Assembly: GCA_003137095.1 (NCBI GenBank)
Contig: PLET01000050.1
Location: 1 to 54,663, forward strand
Length of the DNA stretch: 54,663 bases
From: Gammaproteobacteria bacterium
GTDB taxonomy: Bacteria > Pseudomonadota > Gammaproteobacteria > Steroidobacterales > Steroidobacteraceae
Direction: 5' to 3'
This document shows, one piece after another, positions 27,221-35,864 of the stretch. The position numbers and the translations under genes were made by a program. Numbering within the stretch: the stretch's first letter is position 1; every line of letters begins with the position of its first letter. The notes under the pieces are model-generated. The model was not told where the DNA came from. It saw nothing but the letters and a program-made list of their open reading frames with translations, and searched no databases.

Positions 27221-29563
27221 CTAATAACGATACTGCGCCGTCAGCGAATAGGTCCGCGGCGGTCCGTAGAAGCCGATCTGGCTGACGCCGCCGAGAACGT
27301 TGGCCGCGCTGGGCGGTCCATTGCCGAAATCATAGCCCGCGACCCGGTACCAGCGGTCGAATAGATTCTTGCCCTCGAGGGCGAAGCGCCAGGCGCGGCT
27401 CGTGGTGGTGAACGAGAGACCCGCGTCGAACACCTCGTACCCCGTCTGGTCGGTGACGCTCGCCACGGTGTAGCCCACCTTGGTATAGCCGCGATAAGTC
27501 TCGCTGGCATGCGCCAGCAGGCTGCCGGGTCCCAGATCGACCGTGTACATGACGGCGAATGCGCCCGACCAGAGCGGTGCATTGAGGGGCCGGTTGAAAT
27601 CGGCGACGTTGACCGAGGTGGCACCGACCGGGCAGCCGACGTTGCCGGGGCAGGGCAGCAGAAAGCTCTGGTAATACGCATCGAGATAGCCGGTGTTCAA
27701 GGACAGCGTCAGGCCGTGGGTGGCCCGCCAGGCCGCTTCGAGCTCCACCCCCTGGTTGATCTGCTTGCCCGCATTGAGCTCCTCGGTGACATTGGTGAAG
27801 CCGATGACCTGTGCCTGCTGCAGTTGCACGTTGTTGTACGGCGTGTAGAAGACGGTCACATTGGTCTGCAGGGTGTCGCCGAGCCAGGTCGCCTTGATGC
27901 CGGCTTCGTAGTTGTCGGCGGTCTCCGAATCGTAGCCGTTCTTGGTCTGCGGATAGAACAGCGCATTCCCGCGCATGTCGAAGCCGCCGCTCTTGAACCC
28001 CTTGGAATAGGAGATGTAGGCCATCACCTTGGGGCTCAGGTGATAGTCGAGCCCGAGCCGCGGTGAGACGTTGGAGAACGTGCGTTCAGCGGTATAGTCC
28101 GATTCGACGCCGGGCAGCACGCCCGTCGCGCTGCCGAGGATGAAACCCGCCGGCACGTTGTTGGGGTTGAAGAAGGTCTGATTGGGCGCGAGCAGCCCGA
28201 CGTACTGGGCGACGTACACGGAAGCCGTCTTCTGGTCCTGGTTCCAGCGCAGTCCGGCGTCGAGGTTCAACGCGTCGGTGAGCTTCCAGTCCGTGTCCAG
28301 ATAAACCGCCTTGCTGTTGGTGTGCACGCAGCCGGCCGTGATGGATGTGAGCGGCAATCCGGGAATGTCGGCGCCGAGCGAGGCATCGTAGGCGCCGCAG
28401 GCGGTACCGTGCAGATAGTACAGGCCGCCGACGGCCTTCACGATCTGGTTCGTGTACGTCAGCTGCGCCTCGCCCGTGCCCTCGCGATCCACGTAGTGGC
28501 CGGGAACCTGGAACAGATTCTCGTTCAGCTCCTCGAAGTCGATGAACTGATGGGCATCGCCCTCGCGGTAGGCGCCGACGAGCTTCAGATCGAGCTCTGG
28601 CGCGAGCTTCTGGGTGTAGGCACCCGAGATGCCGCGGGTGAGGAAGTTGTCGCCGTTCACCGGCATGTCGGTGCGCGTGTCGTAGCGGCTGTCGAGCGAC
28701 GGCGCAAAAAAATCATTGAGGCGCTGGCCGCCCGGCGCGTTCGAGTTGTCCTGCACGGTGTCGGCGATGATCTTGAGTTTCGAACTCGCTCCCCAGACGA
28801 TGGTGAGGTTGGCGCGGCCCGAGATCACGTCCTTGTTGGAGACGTCCTCGCCCACATAGTTGTAGGGGCTCGGCGTGGTGCCGGGCTGCGCGACCACGCT
28901 GCCGTAGCCCTCGTGCTGCAATGACGCGAGAGCCAGACCGAAATAGACGTGGTCGGCGATGATCGGGGTCGAGCCGCTCACCCTGATGTCGTGCTCGTCG
29001 TAGTTGCCGCCCGTCAGCGACGCCGTGAGGGTGGCCGGTCCGACGATGTCGCGGGAAGTGTATTTGATGGCGCCCGCGACGGTGTTCTTGCCGTACAGCG
29101 TGCCCTGCGGTCCGCGCAGCACCTCCAGCTGATCGACGTCCAGCACGTCGAGCAGCGCCGTTTGCGGGCGCGCCAGGTAGACGTCGTCCACGTAGACACC
29201 CACGCCAGGGTCGAAGCCCCACAGCGGATCGCTCTGCCCCACGCCGCGAATGTAGACGTTGATGGTGCTGTTGGTGGCGCGATCGGCGCCGATGTGGAAG
29301 TTCGGTGTGAAGCTGTTCAGGTCCTGCAGGTTCACCACGTTCAGGTTCTCGATGGTCTCGGCGCCGATCGCCGTCACCGCGAGCGGCACCTGCTGCAGAT
29401 TTTCGCTGTAGCGCCGCGCCGTGACCACGACCTCCGGCAGTCCGTCGGAAACGGCATTCTGAGTGCCTTGGGTGGTCTGGGCGCACACCATCGGCGAATT
29501 CAACGAGAACGCCAGGAAAATCGCCGAGAGCAGCCGCGCGATACGAGCCGTGGTCGTGTACAT
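27221..29563 (-). CDS. TonB-dependent outer-membrane receptor
   Basis: 780-residue receptor that imports a ligand using TonB energy. Start ATG 29563 has a GGGGAG ribosome site 7 bases before it. An N-terminal signal peptide ends near VCAQ. A TonB-box-like segment (LPEVVVTARR) and the plug follow, including VEVLRGPQGTLYG-type sequence (here QLEVLRGPQGTLYGKN). The rest is a beta barrel ending in an aromatic C-terminal strand (LTAQYRY). The pattern matches receptors of the sphingomonad/Steroidobacter type that often accompany catabolic genes rather than siderophore genes. It is first in the unit with acyl-CoA ligase, hydrolase and MFS, and faces a TetR gene across two palindromes. Confidence 0.95.
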   Translation of the reverse strand: MYTTTARIARLLSAIFLAFSLNSPMVCAQTTQGTQNAVSDGLPEVVVTARRYSENLQQVPLAVTAIGAETIENLNVVNLQDLNSFTPNFHIGADRATNSTINVYIRGVGQSDPLWGFDPGVGVYVDDVYLARPQTALLDVLDVDQLEVLRGPQGTLYGKNTVAGAIKYTSRDIVGPATLTASLTGGNYDEHDIRVSGSTPIIADHVYFGLALASLQHEGYGSVVAQPGTTPSPYNYVGEDVSNKDVISGRANLTIVWGASSKLKIIADTVQDNSNAPGGQRLNDFFAPSLDSRYDTRTDMPVNGDNFLTRGISGAYTQKLAPELDLKLVGAYREGDAHQFIDFEELNENLFQVPGHYVDREGTGEAQLTYTNQIVKAVGGLYYLHGTACGAYDASLGADIPGLPLTSITAGCVHTNSKAVYLDTDWKLTDALNLDAGLRWNQDQKTASVYVAQYVGLLAPNQTFFNPNNVPAGFILGSATGVLPGVESDYTAERTFSNVSPRLGLDYHLSPKVMAYISYSKGFKSGGFDMRGNALFYPQTKNGYDSETADNYEAGIKATWLGDTLQTNVTVFYTPYNNVQLQQAQVIGFTNVTEELNAGKQINQGVELEAAWRATHGLTLSLNTGYLDAYYQSFLLPCPGNVGCPVGATSVNVADFNRPLNAPLWSGAFAVMYTVDLGPGSLLAHASETYRGYTKVGYTVASVTDQTGYEVFDAGLSFTTTSRAWRFALEGKNLFDRWYRVAGYDFGNGPPSAANVLGGVSQIGFYGPPRTYSLTAQYRY

Positions 29564-29660
29564 GAGTATCTCCCCGAGATATCGGGCAGCATTGGCCGCC
29601 CTTTGTATTGGTCGTCTCCGGCCGTCGCCGCCGCCCGGAGCGTCGCGTCCAGACCGGCTA

Positions 29661-29676
29661 TTCAACAGTCGTTGAA
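29661..29676. promoter_or_regulatory. Palindromic operator 1 (TetR-type)
   Basis: TTCAACAGTCGTTGAA: perfect 6-base arms TTCAAC and GTTGAA around AGTC. It lies between the divergent TonB receptor and TetR genes, 98 bases before the receptor start. The matching second site 23 bases away suggests cooperative binding of the adjacent regulator. Confidence 0.65.
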
Positions 29677-29683
29677 TTCATTA

Positions 29684-29699
29684 TTCAACGATCGTTGAG
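29684..29699. promoter_or_regulatory. Palindromic operator 2 (TetR-type)
   Basis: TTCAACGATCGTTGAG contains the perfect 14-base palindrome TCAACGATCGTTGA (29685-29698). It shares TTCAAC-N4-GTTGA with operator 1, with a centre-to-centre distance of 23 bases, about two helical turns. It lies 84 bases before the TetR start, which suits autoregulation together with repression of the receptor unit. Confidence 0.65.
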
Positions 29700-29782
29700 T
29701 CTCAGTCAAGTGGTGGTTGTACCGCGGCCGGCCGGCCCGGGCACCGTTGCAGTGTCGCCGCCAACCAAGGAGAATCTTCGGG

Positions 29783-30487
29783 ATGGTCGTTGCGCGGCGC
29801 AAATTGACGGACAATAAGAAGACGACCCGGGCTCGGCCGGCCAAGGGCAGGATCCTCGACGCCGCCGAGAGGCTGTTCGCGCAGCACGGCTTCTACGGTG
29901 TGTCGGTCCGTGATATCACGGATGCGGCCGGGGTCGACGTCGCCCTGGTCAGCTACCATTTCGGCGGCAAACGCGAATTGTTCACGGCGGTTTTTCAACG
30001 GCGCGCCGAACTGCTCAATGCCGAGCGGCTCGAGATGCTCGAAGGCGTGCGGCGCGCGGCGCTGCCGGGGGTCCCGACGCTGGAAGCGATCGTCAATGCG
30101 TTCTCCTACCCGCTGCTGGAGCGCTCCGCCCGCGGCGGACCCGGCTGGAAGAGCTATTTCGCCCTGGTGGCGCAGGTCAACAATTCGCCGGAATGGGGCC
30201 CGGTGCTGATGACTCAGCATTTCGATCCCTTGGTGGAGCGGTTCATCGCGGTGATGCGCGAGGCGCTGCCCACCTGCCCGGCGCAGGAAATCTATTGGGG
30301 CTATCAGTTCCTGACCGGCGCACTCACCCTGACTTTCGCCGAGACCGGACGCATCGACAAACTGTCGGGCGGCTTGTGCAAATCCTCCGATCTGGACAGC
30401 GTGCACGAGCGCCTGGCGCCCTTCGTCGCCGCCGGCTTTCGGGCACTGTGCGCGTCGCGGGAGGCCGCGAAACCGGGTGGCCCCTGA
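29783..30487 (+). CDS. TetR/AcrR family transcriptional regulator
   Basis: 234-residue dimeric repressor. The N-terminal DNA-binding domain (about residues 18-70) reads ILDAAERLFAQHGFYGVSV, DITDAAGVDVALVSYHFGGK, the classic TetR helix-turn-helix. The C-terminal ligand domain resembles the group that includes CecR-like regulators. The start at ATG 29783 has AAGGAG about 11 bases upstream. It is divergent from the TonB receptor, and the two palindromes at 29661-29699 are likely its operators. An acyl-CoA made by the neighbouring ligase is a plausible inducer (inference). The stop overlaps the dtd start. Confidence 0.92.
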   Translation: MVVARRKLTDNKKTTRARPAKGRILDAAERLFAQHGFYGVSVRDITDAAGVDVALVSYHFGGKRELFTAVFQRRAELLNAERLEMLEGVRRAALPGVPTLEAIVNAFSYPLLERSARGGPGWKSYFALVAQVNNSPEWGPVLMTQHFDPLVERFIAVMREALPTCPAQEIYWGYQFLTGALTLTFAETGRIDKLSGGLCKSSDLDSVHERLAPFVAAGFRALCASREAAKPGGP

Positions 30488-30921
30488 TCGGCTTGTTGCA
30501 GCGCGTTTCAAAGGCCGAGGTCCGCATCAACGGTGCGACCGCCGCGTCCATCGGGCGGGGGCTGCTGGTGCTGGTGGGGGTGCGGCCGTCGGATGACGCC
30601 GCACACGCCCGGCGCCTGCTCGCGAAAGTCCTGCAATACCGGGTGTTTGCCGATGATTCGGGGCGCATGAATCTGAGCCTGCAGGACGTCCGGGGCGATC
30701 TCATGATGGTGCCGCAGTTCACCCTCGCGGCGGACACCCGCCATGGGCGCAGACCCGGCTTCTCCACCGCCGCAGCGCCGGAGCAGGCGAGGCTGCTGTT
30801 CGAGGGGCTGCTGACCGAGGCTCGGGCGCGACATCCGGTGGTGGCGGCCGGCGTCTTCGGCGCCCACATGCAGGTGTCGCTCACCAACGACGGTCCTGTA
30901 ACCCTCTGGCTGGAAAGCTGA
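30484..30921 (+). CDS. dtd: D-aminoacyl-tRNA deacylase (CTG start)
   Basis: Proofreading enzyme that removes D-amino acids from mischarged tRNA. From CTG 30484 the protein has 145 residues, the normal length, and opens (M)IGLLQRVSKAEVRI, which matches the family opening MIALLQRVSRA position for position. Active-site motifs are QFTLAADTRHGRRPGF (Ser replaced by Pro before QFTL) and the C-terminal NDGPVTLWLE. No ATG or GTG lies nearby; the only standard alternative, TTG 30493, would remove the first beta-strand residues. The CTG overlaps the tetR stop (CTGA), giving the same 4-base coupling seen at many junctions here. Confidence 0.85.
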   Translation: MIGLLQRVSKAEVRINGATAASIGRGLLVLVGVRPSDDAAHARRLLAKVLQYRVFADDSGRMNLSLQDVRGDLMMVPQFTLAADTRHGRRPGFSTAAAPEQARLLFEGLLTEARARHPVVAAGVFGAHMQVSLTNDGPVTLWLES

Positions 30922-31033
30922 AGGCCTGCAGCCAAATGGGATAGAACCCTCATCGCCGGTCGTCGGTCAAACTCGGCATGGGCTTTGGCGTATCATGATC
31001 CCCCTAGCGTAGCGGCGGAATCGGAGAAGCGTT

Positions 31034-31276
31034 ATGTTCGATTCAAAGATGTTATTGGTCATTCTCGCAATCGCCCTGGTGGTGTTCGGCACCAAGCGCT
31101 TGCGCTCGATCGGCTCGGATCTGGGCGCCGCCGTAAAAGGCTTCAAACAGGCCATGAACGACGGCGAATCGGAGGAACAAATCAAGCAAATCAAACAGGA
31201 CAAGGACGCGGATTTCGCCGCCGGCGGCGCGCCGCGTGAAGCCGAAGTCAAGGTGCCTCCCAAGACGAACGCCTAA
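31034..31276 (+). CDS. tatA: Twin-arginine translocase subunit TatA
   Basis: 80-residue protein with one N-terminal helix ([13 protein letters not shown]), the hinge and an amphipathic helix ([12 protein letters not shown]), followed by a charged tail. TatA oligomers form the translocation site of the Tat pathway. The motif [14 protein letters not shown] is the TatA FG-K-L signature. It is first in tatABC, starting after a gap of 112 bases that probably holds the promoter. A Tat substrate is encoded in this window: the molybdenum hydroxylase large subunit. Confidence 0.95.
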   Translation: MFDSKMLLVILAIALVVFGTKRLRSIGSDLGAAVKGFKQAMNDGESEEQIKQIKQDKDADFAAGGAPREAEVKVPPKTNA

Positions 31277-31284
31277 GACAGCGC

Positions 31285-31629
31285 ATGCTGGATTTCGGGT
31301 TTTCGGAGATTCTGCTCACCTCCGTCATCGCGCTGGTGGTGCTCGGGCCGGAGCGGCTGCCGAGGGTTGCCCGCCAGGTGGGCAACTGGATGGGTCGCGC
31401 GCGCGCGATGGCGCGCCAGTTGAGCGAGCAACTGGACCGTGAGGTCAGCGCCGACGAGCTGTTGAAAATGCAGAACACCCGCAAAATCGAACCGCCACTG
31501 CCGCCTCCACCATCTGCGCCGCCTCCAACACCCGCGCCGCCTCCAACACCCGCGCCGCCTCCAACACCCGCGCCGTCCGCGGCGCCGCCCGCCGCGATCG
31601 CGGACCACACCAAGCCGCCCAATGACTGA
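31285..31629 (+). CDS. tatB: Twin-arginine translocase subunit TatB
   Basis: 114-residue TatB with the N-terminal helix MLDFGFSEILLTSVIALVVLGPERLP (shown in part; residues 1-26) and an amphipathic helix (VARQVGNWMGRARAM). TatB pairs with TatC to recognise twin-arginine signals. The C-terminal third is a proline-rich tail built from three perfect copies of an 18-base repeat (PPPTPA units). The stop overlaps the tatC start by 8 bases. Length is short to normal for TatB. Confidence 0.93.
   Translation: MLDFGFSEILLTSVIALVVLGPERLPRVARQVGNWMGRARAMARQLSEQLDREVSADELLKMQNTRKIEPPLPPPPSAPPPTPAPPPTPAPPPTPAPSAAPPAAIADHTKPPND
31516..31569 (+). repeat. Three tandem 18-base repeats in tatB
   Basis: GCGCCGCCTCCAACACCC is repeated three times without change (31516-31533, 31534-31551, 31552-31569), coding for a proline-threonine-alanine hexapeptide. 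In-frame unit length means copy changes would not break TatB. The perfect identity suggests recent expansion by slippage. Confidence 0.95.
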
Positions 31630-32416
31630 ACAGGGCGAGGGGCCGGGACTCGCGGAGGGTACGCTGGTCTCGCACTTGCTCGAACTGCGCGATCGGCTGC
31701 TCAAGGCCATGCTGGCGGTCGGCATCTGCTTCGTGCCCTGCGCGATGTACATGAACCAGCTGTTCTCCTTCGTCGCCCGGCCGCTGATGGCCAAGCTGCC
31801 GGCCGGCGCCACGCTGATCGCGACCAGCGTGGTGGCGCCGTTCACCGTGCCGTTCAAGTTGGCACTGCTCGCGGGGTTGGGACTCGCCATGCCCTACGTC
31901 CTGTATCAGGCGTGGGCATTCGTCGCGCCCGGCCTGTACCAGCACGAGAAGAAGCTGGCGGTGCCGCTGCTGGTGTCGAGCGTGCTGCTGTTCTATCTGG
32001 GCGCAGCCTTCGCCTATTACCTGGTCTTTCCCGTGATGCTGAGCTTCTTCGTCGCCACCACGCCGACGGGCGTGCAGATGATGACGGACATGGGAAGCTA
32101 CCTGGATTTCGTGATGGTGCTGCTGCTGGCATTCGGCGTGGCCTTCGAGGTGCCGGTCGCCACGGTGCTGCTGGTTTGGACGGGCTTCGTGAAGCTGTCG
32201 ACCCTGAAGAAGAACCGCGGCTTCGTGTTGCTCGGAATATTCATCGTGGCGGCGTTCCTGACGCCGCCCGACGCCGTTTCACAAAGTTTCATGGCCGTAC
32301 CGATGTACATTTTGTACGAGATCGGTATTGTGATGGCGAAGCTGCTGCTGAAGGACAAGCTCGCGGCACGCGCAAAAGAAGAAGCGGAAGAGGCCGGACG
32401 CGGCGCAGGAGTATAG
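31622..32416 (+). CDS. tatC: Twin-arginine translocase subunit TatC
   Basis: 264-residue polytopic receptor subunit with six helices. Conserved elements are SHLLELRDRLLKAM near the N-terminus, PLMAKLP, FKLALLAGLGLAMPYVLYQAWAF (quoted for location, residues about 78-100), FVAPGLYQHEK and FLTPPDAVSQ. It binds the twin-arginine signal together with TatB. The start overlaps tatB. It ends 4 bases before the CTG start of the peptide transporter, and the AGGAG that would serve that gene lies inside its last codons. Confidence 0.96.
   Translation: MTEQGEGPGLAEGTLVSHLLELRDRLLKAMLAVGICFVPCAMYMNQLFSFVARPLMAKLPAGATLIATSVVAPFTVPFKLALLAGLGLAMPYVLYQAWAFVAPGLYQHEKKLAVPLLVSSVLLFYLGAAFAYYLVFPVMLSFFVATTPTGVQMMTDMGSYLDFVMVLLLAFGVAFEVPVATVLLVWTGFVKLSTLKKNRGFVLLGIFIVAAFLTPPDAVSQSFMAVPMYILYEIGIVMAKLLLKDKLAARAKEEAEEAGRGAGV
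32406..32411 (+). promoter_or_regulatory. Ribosome-binding site supporting a CTG start
   Basis: CAGGAG at 32406-32411, inside the end of tatC, is followed after 9 bases by CTG 32421. This is the best-placed ribosome site for the POT transporter, and it supports the longer protein over the in-frame ATG at 32481. Confidence 0.55.
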
Positions 32417-32420
32417 GAAC

Positions 32421-33896
32421 CTGGCAAGTGGGACTTTTTTCGGTCAACCGCGTGGTCTTGCCACGCTGTTCTTCACGGAGATGTGGGAGCGGTTCACCTT
32501 CTATGGCATGCGCGCCCTGCTGGTGCTGTTCCTGGTCGGTGCGGTCTCCGCCGGCGGCTTCGGCATCGACGACAAGACGGCCACCGCCATCTACGGGCTC
32601 TACAACGCGGGCGTCTACCTGGCGGCGCTGCCCGGCGGCTGGGTCGCCGACCGCCTGATCGGCGCGCAGCGCGCGGTGCTCGGCGGCGGTCTCGCCATCA
32701 CCCTCGGCAACACCCTGCTCGCCACGTCGGCGAGCCCGCGGGGCTTTTACCTCGGATTGGTGGTGATCGTCCTCGGCGTGGGCCTGCTCAAGCCCAATGT
32801 CAGCGCCATCGTCGCGGGATTGTATCCGGAGGGCGGTGCGCGGCTGGATGCCGGTTTCACCGTGTTCTACATGGGCATCAATCTGGGCGCGACGCTCGGA
32901 CCGTTCGTGACCGGCGAATCGCAGGAGTATTTCGGTCCACGTGCCGGCTTTGGCGCGGCGGCGCTGTTCATGGCGATCGGCGTGCTGCAATTTTACCTGA
33001 CGCGGCGCCACCTGGGCGGCGCCGGCGCCTATGTCCCGCCCGATGCCGCCGCACGGCCGCAGATCAACAAGCGCTGGCTGCAGCTGGCGATCGGCGCCGT
33101 GCTGGCCGGGCTCGTCCTGGCCGCGGTCAGTTTCGGCTTCGTCCCCGTCAATCCCGTGAGTCTGGCGCGCGCCACCACCGTGCTCATCGTCTCCATGGCG
33201 GTGCTGTATTTCGCCTACTTCTTCACGATCGCCAGGCTCACCGCCGAGGAGCGCAGGCGTGGCGTCGTGCTGGTGGTGCTGTTCGTCGGGTGCACGCTGT
33301 TCTTCAGCGGCTTCGAGCAGGCAGGATCGAGCCTGAATCTGTTTGCTGAGCGCTATACGGACCGCCAGATCGGGCATTTCGTCATCCCATCCGGCTGGTT
33401 TCAGTCCCTCAATCCGGCGTTCATCATCATGTTCGCGCCGCTGTTCGCGTGGGTTTGGATCGCGCTCGCCCGGCGCAATCTGAATCCGTCGGCGCCGGCC
33501 AAATTCGCCATCGGCGTGATGTTGATGGGCTCAGGCTTCCTGGTCATGGCCGCGGCGGCTTCGATCGTCGCCTCCGGCTCGAAGGTGCTGCCCTACTGGC
33601 TGATACTCACCTACCTGCTGCACACCTTCGGCGAGTTGTGTCTGAGTCCGGTGGGCTTGAGCTACTACACCAAGCTGGCGCCGAAGCGCTTCGTCGGGCA
33701 GATGATGGGCATGTGGTTCCTCGCCACCTCGCTTGGTAATCTGGTCGCGGGCCTCATCGCCGGCGAATTCGACGCCAACAACGTCGCGGCCATGCCGGCG
33801 CAATACATGCACATCGTGTATTTTTCGGTGGGCTTGGGGGCGGTGCTGCTGATCATCAGCCGGCCGGTGAAGAAGTTGATGGGCGACGTCCGCTGA
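32421..33896 (+). CDS. POT/PTR family peptide:proton symporter (CTG start)
   Basis: Proton-driven di/tripeptide transporter of the POT family, MFS fold with about 12-14 helices. From CTG 32421 it has 491 residues; the first in-frame ATG is at 32481. The extra 20 residues read LASGTFFGQPRGLATLFFTE, which together with the following MWERFTFYGMRALL forms the conserved first-helix segment of the family (HPRGL..LFFTEMWERF), including the ExxER-type region. No ATG, GTG or TTG exists in this frame upstream. Conserved GLLKPNVSAIVAGLY and FSGFEQAG segments follow. An adjacent OPT transporter suggests peptide use. Confidence 0.9.
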   Translation: MASGTFFGQPRGLATLFFTEMWERFTFYGMRALLVLFLVGAVSAGGFGIDDKTATAIYGLYNAGVYLAALPGGWVADRLIGAQRAVLGGGLAITLGNTLLATSASPRGFYLGLVVIVLGVGLLKPNVSAIVAGLYPEGGARLDAGFTVFYMGINLGATLGPFVTGESQEYFGPRAGFGAAALFMAIGVLQFYLTRRHLGGAGAYVPPDAAARPQINKRWLQLAIGAVLAGLVLAAVSFGFVPVNPVSLARATTVLIVSMAVLYFAYFFTIARLTAEERRRGVVLVVLFVGCTLFFSGFEQAGSSLNLFAERYTDRQIGHFVIPSGWFQSLNPAFIIMFAPLFAWVWIALARRNLNPSAPAKFAIGVMLMGSGFLVMAAAASIVASGSKVLPYWLILTYLLHTFGELCLSPVGLSYYTKLAPKRFVGQMMGMWFLATSLGNLVAGLIAGEFDANNVAAMPAQYMHIVYFSVGLGAVLLIISRPVKKLMGDVR

Positions 33897-33913
33897 CGCC
33901 GCAAAAGGACCGC

Positions 33914-35839
33914 ATGCAAGCCAATCCGGCGCCGCAGCTCACGCTGAAGGCCGTCATCCTCTCGGTGATCCTCACGGTGATTCTCGCCTCCGCGAATGCC
34001 TATGTCGGCCTGTTCGCCGGCCTGACGGTGGCCACCGCGATTCCGGCCGCCGTGATCTCCATGGCGGTGCTGCCCCTGTTGGGCGGTTCCAGCATCCTCG
34101 AGAACAACATCGTCGCGACCGGCGCCTCCGCCGGATCCTCCATCGCGGCCGGTGCGATCTTCACGCTGCCTGCGCTCATCCTGCTGCATCACTGGACGAG
34201 CTTCGAGTACTGGTGGACCTTGAGCATCGTCGGTCTGGGCGGACTGCTCGGGGTGCTGTTCTCGGTGCCGCTGCGCCGCACGCTGATCATCGAGCAGAAG
34301 CTGCTGTTCCCCGAGGGTGTTGCCGCCGCAGAGGTGCTCAAGGTGGGCGCCGATCCCGGGATCGGCGCGAAATACCTGAGCGCGGCGGCGATTGCCGCCG
34401 GAGCCTTCAAACTGGTCACCTCCGGTCTGCGGCTGCTGCCGGAGACCTTTACCGTCAAGGGATTCGTCGGCGAGCGAGGCATCGCGTTCTTCGGCTACAG
34501 CTTCTCGCCGGCGTTGCTCGGCGTGGGCTACATCGTCGGCCTGAACGTGGCGGTGCTGATCGCCGCCGGCGGATTGTTCTCGTGGTGGCTGGCGATCCCG
34601 ATCTACAACAGCTTCTTTTTCGATCACGATCCGGCGCTGCTGCAAAAGCTGTCCGGGCTCGATCCGGAGGACGCCGCTTTCGCCATCTGGCGCGCCCAGG
34701 TGCGCTATATCGGCGTCGGCTGCATGCTGACGGGAGCCCTATGGGCCCTGTGGTCGCTGCGCAGGTCGCTGTGGTCGGCGGTGCGCAGCGGGCTCGCCGC
34801 CGGCGGGCTGCATGCCGCCGACGTACCGCACACCGAGCGCGATCTGCCCATGGGGGCGGTGCTCATCGGCATCGCGCTGTTCGTGGTGCCGCTGTTCCTG
34901 CTGTATTACGCTGTGGTCGGCAGCATCGGCGTGAGCCTCGCCATGGCGGTCATCATGATCGTGGCCGGATTCTTGTTCTCCTCGGTGAGCGGCTACATGG
35001 CGGGCCTGGTCGGATCGTCGAACAACCCCGTGTCCGGCATCACCATCTGCACCATCCTGTTCGCGTCGCTGGTGCTGATGTGGATGGTTGGAGGCAAATC
35101 CAGCATCGGCGCCGTCGCGGTGGTGTTCATCGGCGCGGTGGTGTGCAACGCCGCCGCGGTGGCCGGCGACAATCTGCAGGACTTGAAGGCCGGGCAGCTG
35201 GTGGGAGCGACGCCCTGGCGCCAGCAGGTCATGCTGGGGATCGGCGTGCTGGCGAGCGCCGCCGTCATGGCGCCCGTGATGAACGTGCTGTTGTTCGCAT
35301 ACGGCATCGGCGAGCCGGCTCATCCCGGCGTCAAGGCGCTGCCGGCGCCGCAGGCGAACCTGGTGAAATCCGTCGCCGAAGGCATGTTCGGCGGCACGCT
35401 GCCAACCGGCATGATCGGCATCGGCGTCCTGGTGGGCGCGCTGATCATCGCGCTCGACCTGTATTTGAAGCGCCGCGGATCGCGCTGGAACGCTCCGGTG
35501 CTCGCGGTCGCCGTCGGCATCTATCTGCCGCTCGACGTGTCGACCCCCATTCTGGCGGGCGGCATCGTCGCCGAATTCGTCGACCTGTGGCATGCGCGGC
35601 ACAGCGCCGGCCTGGATCAGGAGAAGCTCAAACAAAACGGCATGCTGTTCGCCGCCGGCATGATCACCGGCGAGGCGCTGGTCGGCATTTTCATCGCCAT
35701 GTGCATCTGGGCGAGCGGGAATTCCGATGTGCTGGCGGTGGCCGCGGAAATGCTTGGCGGAAAATGGGTTGCGGCGGTGTTGCTGCTGGCGATCTGCTAC
35801 TGGATGTTCCGCGCCGGCACCCCGCGCCGCACCGCCTAG
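33914..35839 (+). CDS. OPT family oligopeptide transporter
   Basis: 641-residue membrane protein with about 14-16 helices. NAYVGLFAGLTVATAIPAAVIS and ENNIVATGASAGSSIAAG near the N-terminus and GSSNNPVSGITICT in the middle are signatures of bacterial OPT proteins (EspB-like group). OPT carriers move oligopeptides or metal-siderophore chelates; the substrate here is unknown. It follows the POT gene by 17 bases, so two unrelated peptide carriers appear to share a transcript. Confidence 0.92.
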   Translation: MQANPAPQLTLKAVILSVILTVILASANAYVGLFAGLTVATAIPAAVISMAVLPLLGGSSILENNIVATGASAGSSIAAGAIFTLPALILLHHWTSFEYWWTLSIVGLGGLLGVLFSVPLRRTLIIEQKLLFPEGVAAAEVLKVGADPGIGAKYLSAAAIAAGAFKLVTSGLRLLPETFTVKGFVGERGIAFFGYSFSPALLGVGYIVGLNVAVLIAAGGLFSWWLAIPIYNSFFFDHDPALLQKLSGLDPEDAAFAIWRAQVRYIGVGCMLTGALWALWSLRRSLWSAVRSGLAAGGLHAADVPHTERDLPMGAVLIGIALFVVPLFLLYYAVVGSIGVSLAMAVIMIVAGFLFSSVSGYMAGLVGSSNNPVSGITICTILFASLVLMWMVGGKSSIGAVAVVFIGAVVCNAAAVAGDNLQDLKAGQLVGATPWRQQVMLGIGVLASAAVMAPVMNVLLFAYGIGEPAHPGVKALPAPQANLVKSVAEGMFGGTLPTGMIGIGVLVGALIIALDLYLKRRGSRWNAPVLAVAVGIYLPLDVSTPILAGGIVAEFVDLWHARHSAGLDQEKLKQNGMLFAAGMITGEALVGIFIAMCIWASGNSDVLAVAAEMLGGKWVAAVLLLAICYWMFRAGTPRRTA

Positions 35840-35864
35840 AGGGTCGGCCGCGACGCCGCTCCGA

